Assembly: GCA_023441805.1 (NCBI GenBank)
Contig: JAEZNO010000044.1
Span: 87,285-151,284, forward strand
Length of the DNA: 64,000 nt
Direction: 5' to 3'
Origin: Bacteroidota bacterium
GTDB taxonomy: Bacteria; Bacteroidota; Bacteroidia; Bacteroidales; Lentimicrobiaceae
Shown here: piece after piece, positions 59,342 through 64,000 of the stretch
Layout of the letters: every line of letters starts with the position of its first letter
Numbering within the stretch: the stretch's first letter is position 1
Made by a program: the position numbers and the translations under genes
Notes under the pieces: generated by a model
What the model saw: only the letters and a program-made list of their open reading frames with translations
Database searches by the model: none
What the model was told of the DNA's origin: nothing

Positions 59342-61312
59342 ATGGCTCTAAGTTTCAATCCGAGAGACAATTACGAAAAAACACGTAAAGCAGCTGGCTA
59401 CATCGAACGGAATATTGCAACACAGGAAGACTATGATCGTATTGGATTTATGTCTGGTCTTGAAGTTCATCAGCAACTTAAAACTAAAGAAAAACTATTT
59501 TGCCATTGTCCCGCCGGATTGTACCACAAGCCGGATGTCTTTGATGCAGAAGTAATCCGGCATATGCGTCCTACTCTGAGTGAACTTGGAGAGTACGATG
59601 GTACAGCTTTGATGGAATTCAAAACCCGTAAAAAGATAATATACAGGTTAAAGAATGAAACGACCTGTACTTATGAGGTTGATGATACTCCTCCATTCCC
59701 AATAAATAAAGAAGCTTTGGAAATAGCAATTGAGATATCACTGCTTTCAAAGTTGAATATCGTGGGTGAAGTTCACATCACACGAAAGCAATATCTTGAC
59801 GGAAGTATCCCGACAGGTTTTCAGAGAACAGCAATTATTGGTGTTGAAGGTTTGCTTCCTTTACCAAAAAAGAATGTTCGTTTAATACAGCTCAGTATTG
59901 AAGAAGACTCCTGCCGTGAAGTCTCAGATATTGGACATACCAGGATTTATAGAACTGACCGGTTAGGTATGCCACTAATCGAAACAGTGACCTATCCGGA
60001 TCTGGTCAATCCTGATGAAGTTAAAGAAGCGTGCGATTATATCAGATTTCTTAACAGAAGTACAGGTAAAGTAAGAACCGGAATTGGTGCAGGACGACAG
60101 GATGTCAATGTTAGTTGTCGTGGAGGTCACAGAGTAGAAATTAAAGGTGTGGCACATACTCGATGGATCCCACAGCTTACACATAACGAAGCCTTCCGTC
60201 AATGGTCGTTATTACAACTTCGAGACTCACTCTTAGCTAAGATAAAGAACCCTGGTGATTGGAAAATTAGCCATATAAAGCTTGATTACCATGATTTTAA
60301 ATTTAAGTACAAACCTCTGGCAGATGCTAAAGCCAATAGTCATGAGATCATAGCAGTTAATTTACCTGAGTTTCAGGCTGCATTAAGTCACTTCACCCAG
60401 CCGGGCAAAATGTTTGCTGATGAAATCAGTGAAAGACTGAAGGTTATTGCTTGCCTCGAATTTCCTAATATGACTCATAGTGAAGTCTTTGAACCTGTGT
60501 TGTCAGAAACTGACATGGAGTTTATTAAGATGAAACTTCAGTCTGATGCAAACGATGCACAAATAATCTTTTGGGGTCCTCAGGATGATGTTAAAACAGC
60601 TCTTGAAACAATCGAAGAAAGATGCAAAATGGCATTCAAAGGCATTCCACCTGAAACACGTAAGTCATTTGAAGATGGAACCACAATTTTCGAGCGTGTA
60701 CTTCCGGGAGCCGACAGAATGTATCCTGATACTGATTCTAAACCTATCCCATTGGATGATAATTATATAGACGAAATAAACGCACGACTACCCCAGGAAG
60801 TAATTGAAAGGTATCGTATCTTGAAAGGATGGAATGCTCCTGAAGATACCTATACTTATATTTTCAAAAAAGACCTATTCCCTCTTGTTGAAAGAATAAT
60901 AACAGAGCTCGGTTATGATCCCGTATTCACTACTACCCTGTTTGGTCACAAACTGAAGTACATTGAGGGACAAATTAAACCGGTTGCTGAATTTAACTAT
61001 AAGATTGTTTATGCTCTGCTTAAATATCTAAAAGAGCAAAATCTCCAGCCTGAACTCGCATGGAGGATGTTACCTATAGTTTATGAACATCCTAAAATAG
61101 ATTTCCCTTCCATTCTTGAGAGTATTAAATTCAAGAAGATCGAAATTGATGACCTGAAGGCTAAAATTCCTTTCCTGAAAGTGAAATTCGCTGAAATCAA
61201 ACGTTCAGATGATCCAACTAAAGAAAAAGAATGGATCATGGGTCAACTCAGAATGATGGCCATAGGAAATATCAATCTTACTGAACTCTCTAATCTAATC
61301 CAATCAAAGTAA
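59342..61312 (+). CDS. gatE: Glu-tRNA(Gln) amidotransferase subunit E, archaeal type
   Basis: A 656-aa protein starting at ATG 59342, consistent with the promoter; an upstream TTG is unlikely. GatB/GatE-type cradle motifs are GLEVHQQLKTKEKLFCHCP (~39-57), TTCTYEVDDTPPFP, GHTRIYRTDRLGMPLIETVT, and the GatE hallmark RQDVNVSCRGGHRVEIKGVA, where bacterial GatB usually has EIKNLNSF. An inserted GAD-like domain (~290-400) and a helical YqeY-like tail (~520-650) match GatE rather than GatB. It recognises Glu-tRNA(Gln) and, with GatD ammonia, converts it to Gln-tRNA(Gln). The GatD gene starts 10 nt downstream. Known GatDE complexes belong to Archaea, so this occurrence in a Bacteroidota-type genome is unexpected. 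Confidence 0.9.
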   Translation: MALSFNPRDNYEKTRKAAGYIERNIATQEDYDRIGFMSGLEVHQQLKTKEKLFCHCPAGLYHKPDVFDAEVIRHMRPTLSELGEYDGTALMEFKTRKKIIYRLKNETTCTYEVDDTPPFPINKEALEIAIEISLLSKLNIVGEVHITRKQYLDGSIPTGFQRTAIIGVEGLLPLPKKNVRLIQLSIEEDSCREVSDIGHTRIYRTDRLGMPLIETVTYPDLVNPDEVKEACDYIRFLNRSTGKVRTGIGAGRQDVNVSCRGGHRVEIKGVAHTRWIPQLTHNEAFRQWSLLQLRDSLLAKIKNPGDWKISHIKLDYHDFKFKYKPLADAKANSHEIIAVNLPEFQAALSHFTQPGKMFADEISERLKVIACLEFPNMTHSEVFEPVLSETDMEFIKMKLQSDANDAQIIFWGPQDDVKTALETIEERCKMAFKGIPPETRKSFEDGTTIFERVLPGADRMYPDTDSKPIPLDDNYIDEINARLPQEVIERYRILKGWNAPEDTYTYIFKKDLFPLVERIITELGYDPVFTTTLFGHKLKYIEGQIKPVAEFNYKIVYALLKYLKEQNLQPELAWRMLPIVYEHPKIDFPSILESIKFKKIEIDDLKAKIPFLKVKFAEIKRSDDPTKEKEWIMGQLRMMAIGNINLTELSNLIQSK

Positions 61313-61322
61313 AACTCAAACA

Positions 61323-62708
61323 ATGGCAGACGATTTTTTCCAAGGATATAAGGGTGCCGCTCTTAATATTTTAAAAAAATACAATGTAAGAGTGTGGGGA
61401 CAAGCAGAGGTGCAAACCACTCGTGGTGAATTTAAAGGTACTATCCTCCCGCGGTCAGAAAATGATGATGATAAGCATATAGTTATGAAAATCATCACCG
61501 GTTATAATGTTGGCCTGGATGTGAATACGATCACATCAATGAAAGAAACAGGCTACAAAAAAGCCAACTATAAAATTCCTGAAAAGGAATTTCCATATAC
61601 CCCCGGGCTGCCTAAGGTTAAATTAATTGGTACAGGTGGTACTATTGCCTCGAGGCTCGACTATCGAACCGGTGCTGTAATACCGGCATTCTCACCTGGT
61701 GAACTATATGGAGCGGTACCTGAATTAGCTCAGATTTGTAATCTTACCACTGAGAAAGTATTCGCAGTATTCAGTGAGAACATGGCTCCTGAAAACTATA
61801 AGAAGCTGGCTATAGCTATCGGGAAAGAGATAGAAAATGGAGTTGATGGAATTGTAATTGGTCATGGTACCGATACTTTGCATCATACAGCTGCTGCTCT
61901 GACATTCATGGTTCAGAATTCTCCGGTACCAATTGTACTTGTTGGATCACAACGCTCATCTGATCGTCCCAGTTCAGATGCCGCACTGAACCTTATGCAT
62001 GCTTGTACTGCAGCCGGCCATGGTGACATCGCCGAAGTTATGGTCTGCATGTTTGGCCCTACAAGTGATGAATATGGATTCTTGCACAGAGGAACAAGAG
62101 TTAGAAAGATGCACTCCTCCTACCGTTCAACCTTCAGAACTATTGGTGATACCCCTTTGGCAACTGTAACCCGTGCAGGAGTAACTCCAATTAAAGCTGA
62201 TTACAACCACCGTCGTAAGGACAGAAAAGTTACCATACTACCATATTTTGAGGAAAAAGTTGCTATTATTTATTACTATCCTAATATGCAACCCGACATG
62301 ATCGATTCTTTAGTTGATAATGGATACAAAGGAATTGTCATCGCGGGAACAGGTCTGGGTCATGTTAACAAGCCACTATATCCTGCAATTGAAAGAGCAT
62401 ATGCAGCCGGGGTACACATGTATATGACTGTACAAACTCTTTGGGGGTATGTCCACATGTTTGTTTATGATACCGGTCGTGACCTTATGGCAAAAGGAAT
62501 TGTACCTGCTGCCAATATGCTACCCGAAGCTGCATATATTAAGCTTGGTTGGGCATTGGGCCAAACTACCGACAGGGAAGAAGTTAAACGGCTCATGTTG
62601 ACCCCGATAAACGATGAAATTACTGATCGAGAGCCTTATAATGGATATCTGGTATATCAGGGTGGTGTTCGTGAAGTTGAAGATTTTGTAAGGAAAGTAC
62701 ATAAATAG
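61323..62708 (+). CDS. gatD: Glu-tRNA(Gln) amidotransferase subunit D, archaeal type (asparaginase-like)
   Basis: A 461-aa protein. Residues ~20-72 form the N-terminal barrel of GatD (VQTTRGEFKGTILPRSEN and IITGYNVGLDVNTI), absent from ordinary asparaginases. The L-asparaginase-like core shows the four catalytic residues T107 (LIGTGGTIAS), T183 and D184 (GHGTDT), and K262 (RVRKMHSS). It releases ammonia from glutamine and feeds GatE. RVRKMH is characteristic of GatD. All catalytic residues are intact. With gatE it forms a two-gene operon, 10 nt apart. The presence of both subunits and intact motifs argues for an active complex. Confidence 0.92.
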   Translation: MADDFFQGYKGAALNILKKYNVRVWGQAEVQTTRGEFKGTILPRSENDDDKHIVMKIITGYNVGLDVNTITSMKETGYKKANYKIPEKEFPYTPGLPKVKLIGTGGTIASRLDYRTGAVIPAFSPGELYGAVPELAQICNLTTEKVFAVFSENMAPENYKKLAIAIGKEIENGVDGIVIGHGTDTLHHTAAALTFMVQNSPVPIVLVGSQRSSDRPSSDAALNLMHACTAAGHGDIAEVMVCMFGPTSDEYGFLHRGTRVRKMHSSYRSTFRTIGDTPLATVTRAGVTPIKADYNHRRKDRKVTILPYFEEKVAIIYYYPNMQPDMIDSLVDNGYKGIVIAGTGLGHVNKPLYPAIERAYAAGVHMYMTVQTLWGYVHMFVYDTGRDLMAKGIVPAANMLPEAAYIKLGWALGQTTDREEVKRLMLTPINDEITDREPYNGYLVYQGGVREVEDFVRKVHK

Positions 62709-62711
62709 CTA

Positions 62712-63842
62712 CTATCCCTGCATTAGTAAACTCTTATAAATTTCAGCCCAAACACTTACAGCTGAACTCATTATCTCATCCGGAAAATCATAATCCTTAT
62801 TATGCAATGGAGCATGATCTCTTCCTGCACCTATGCCAAATAACGCCCCTTTTGATAATCCGGTAAAATGAGCAAAATCTTCTGACCATCTGAAGGGATA
62901 GGTAGCTTCCACCAATTCTATGGATAAACACCGTGCAGCCTGCCTGATAATTTGCACACAGGATGGTTCATTCACAACTGCAGGAAAAACATCATGTGTT
63001 GAAATGTAAGATTGAAGCTTATATTTCGCTGTTATATCATTTGTAAGCTTAATTATTTTGATAAATATTTCCTCTAAAACCCTATCTGTCCATGCCCTAA
63101 GTGTAAGCATCAGAACAGCATTTCCGGGTGAAGATCCAAAAGCTGCATTACCCGAATTTACATGAACAATAGTAATTAGAGCATATTCTTCCGAGTCCTG
63201 ATTATCATTTACAAACAATGTTATTTCATGCATGAGATCAGCCAAAGCCGGAATAGGAGATATACCTTTCTCAGGTTCTGAAGCATGCGAAGAAATGCCT
63301 TTAAGCTCAATCTTAATTCCTTTTGAGGCTGCAGCAATAGTACCTTCCCTCACGACAAGCGCTCCGGAATTGTAGCCTGGCAGATTATGCATAGCAAATA
63401 CATAATCCGGAGCAACTTCCTTAAATTTATCATCATTAATTACATCAAATGCACCTGAACCAACCTCTTCGGCAGGTTGGAATAACAATGCAATCCTTCC
63501 TTTCAGAGGCCTGTTATTACTTACATACTCAGCCACTCCCAGTAAAATAGCCGAATGTCCATCATGTCCGCATTTATGCGACACCTGCTGATCTATTGAT
63601 TTATAAGGAAGCACATTTATTTCCTGAACAGGCACAGCATCAATATCAGCCCTGAATAGTACTGATGGTCCTTCTTTTCCACTATCAAATATCGCCATCA
63701 CACCATTTCCAGCAAGATTCCTTATTAGTTTCTCAGGATTTAGTTTCAGAAGTAAATTAGAGATGATTTGAGAAGTTAAAATCTCTTTGCCTGACAATTC
63801 AGCATTTTTATGAAGATTATGCCTTATTTCGATTAAATTCAT
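62712..63842 (-). CDS. M20-family amidohydrolase (N-acyl-amino-acid amidohydrolase-like)
   Basis: A 376-aa metal-dependent hydrolase starting at ATG 63842 (a frame 12 codons longer is open upstream). Motifs: HKNAELSGKE, FRADIDAVPVQE (~60-71), HKCGHDGHSAILLGVAE (~88-104, metal His/Asp), FQPAEEVGSGAFDV (catalytic Glu), FAMHNLPGYNSGALVVREG and GISSHASEPEKGISPI. The family removes acyl groups from amino acids or acts on hippurate-like or indole amides. The substrate is unknown. It is convergent with gatD, the stops being 3 nt apart. The rRNA operon ends upstream of its start. Confidence 0.9.
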   Translation of the reverse strand: MNLIEIRHNLHKNAELSGKEILTSQIISNLLLKLNPEKLIRNLAGNGVMAIFDSGKEGPSVLFRADIDAVPVQEINVLPYKSIDQQVSHKCGHDGHSAILLGVAEYVSNNRPLKGRIALLFQPAEEVGSGAFDVINDDKFKEVAPDYVFAMHNLPGYNSGALVVREGTIAAASKGIKIELKGISSHASEPEKGISPIPALADLMHEITLFVNDNQDSEEYALITIVHVNSGNAAFGSSPGNAVLMLTLRAWTDRVLEEIFIKIIKLTNDITAKYKLQSYISTHDVFPAVVNEPSCVQIIRQAARCLSIELVEATYPFRWSEDFAHFTGLSKGALFGIGAGRDHAPLHNKDYDFPDEIMSSAVSVWAEIYKSLLMQG

Positions 63843-63888
63843 CACGATTGATATTGCAATAAACCAATGATATAGCATAAAACAACAA

Positions 63889-63908
63889 AGGCTGCGGTTA
63901 GGCAGCCT
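63889..63908 (-). terminator. Terminator of the rRNA operon
   Basis: AGGCTGC (63889-63895) pairs with GCAGCCT (63902-63908); on the minus strand a T-rich stretch (TTTGTTGTTTTA) follows. It lies 16 nt beyond the 3' end of the 5S gene and just upstream of the amidohydrolase start. Confidence 0.75.
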
Positions 63909-63924
63909 ATGTAGTTAGAAGATT

Positions 63925-64000
63925 GGCGACGACCTACTCTCCCACCGGTTAGGCAGTACCATTGGCGCTGATGGGCTTAACTTCTCTGTTCGGAATGGGA
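63925..64000 (-). rRNA. rrf: 5S ribosomal RNA, 3' part (5' truncated by window edge)
   Basis: The minus strand reads TCCCATTCCGAACAGAGAAG followed by TTAAGCCCATCAGCGCCAAT, GGTACTGCC and the 3' strand ending GGGAGAGTAGGTCGTCGCC. This is the conserved 5S rRNA core and 3' helix. About 76 of ~110 nt are in the window. The 3' end is placed at 63925 by the terminal GGTCGTCGCC. The 16S and 23S genes should lie beyond the right edge. Confidence 0.95.

Noticed and set aside
61323..62708. Plain type I asparaginase instead of GatD
   Set aside because: The ~90-residue N-terminal barrel with GEFKGTILP, the RVRKMH segment and the adjacent gatE all point to GatD.
1..64000. CRISPR arrays, cas genes, insertion sequences or tRNA genes
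   Set aside because: No regularly spaced repeats, no transposase frames with terminal repeats and no cloverleaf could be found by eye on either strand.

Overview
The window looks like the chromosome of a member of the Bacteroidota (Bacteroidales-like), with a partial mobile element at its left end. The evidence is: Bacteroidota-type promoters (-33 TTG/TTTG and -7 TAnnTTTG), few Shine-Dalgarno sequences, AT-rich coding DNA, and lineage-typical families (DUF4271 beside hemD, a DUF2807 head-GIN protein, OstA-like and LptD-like proteins, small PorT-like barrels, LPS genes). All assignments were made by reading the sequence; no search was run.

Region 1 (1-5.83 kb) is accessory DNA. Two mobilization genes, the first cut by the window edge, are followed by a 112-nt nested inverted repeat. 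Next comes a tight plus-strand operon: XRE regulator, SIR2-like NADase, HerA-like ATPase and RhuM-family protein. The SIR2-HerA pair is a known anti-phage architecture, and RhuM is joined to it by an ATGA overlap. A near-consensus promoter after rhuM has no recognisable gene downstream. No integrase is visible, so the element ends are not defined.

Region 2 (6-19.3 kb) holds core metabolism and regulation. It contains gap, lepA, a two-component pair (sensor kinase and receiver-PAS-LuxR regulator), an ECF sigma / anti-sigma / GIN-domain operon, yebC with a structured upstream region, and an operon pta-hbd-ackA that links acetate production from acetyl-CoA to a 3-hydroxyacyl-CoA dehydrogenase. 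This suggests fermentative metabolism.

Region 3 (19.4-36.1 kb) is mainly envelope: OstA-like protein, MCE/MlaD protein, SPOR-type amidase, LptD-like LPS assembly protein, a CLC chloride channel with CBS domains, and a PAP2 phosphatase. It also has a hybrid histidine kinase with its own HPt domain, convergent to an NtrC-type sigma-54 activator, and a periplasmic GH2 beta-mannosidase.

Region 4 (36.4-44.3 kb) has two small barrels, a Ku-LigD NHEJ operon whose LigD lacks the ligase domain, a 50-aa lmo0937-type membrane peptide, an OmpA lipoprotein, an M48 lipoprotein protease, and a DoxX protein.

Region 5 (44.3-59.3 kb) contains radA, an HldE-type nucleotidyltransferase, a UPF0104 flippase-like protein, panD, panC, a thioredoxin-like protein, flavodoxin, an M28 peptidase, GtrA, ChaN, cdd, an O-antigen ligase-like protein, a C-terminal processing protease, yidD, rnpA, hemD and DUF4271.

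Region 6 (59.3-64 kb) contains the most surprising pair: adjacent genes for archaeal-type GatE and GatD, the Glu-tRNA(Gln) amidotransferase described as characteristic of Archaea, under a near-consensus Bacteroidota promoter. An M20 amidohydrolase and the 3' part of a 5S rRNA gene (minus strand, end of an rRNA operon) close the window.

A recurring regulatory feature is that lepA, clcA, panD and the DUF4271 gene each have a -7 box only 5-6 nt before the ATG, which predicts leaderless or near-leaderless mRNAs.
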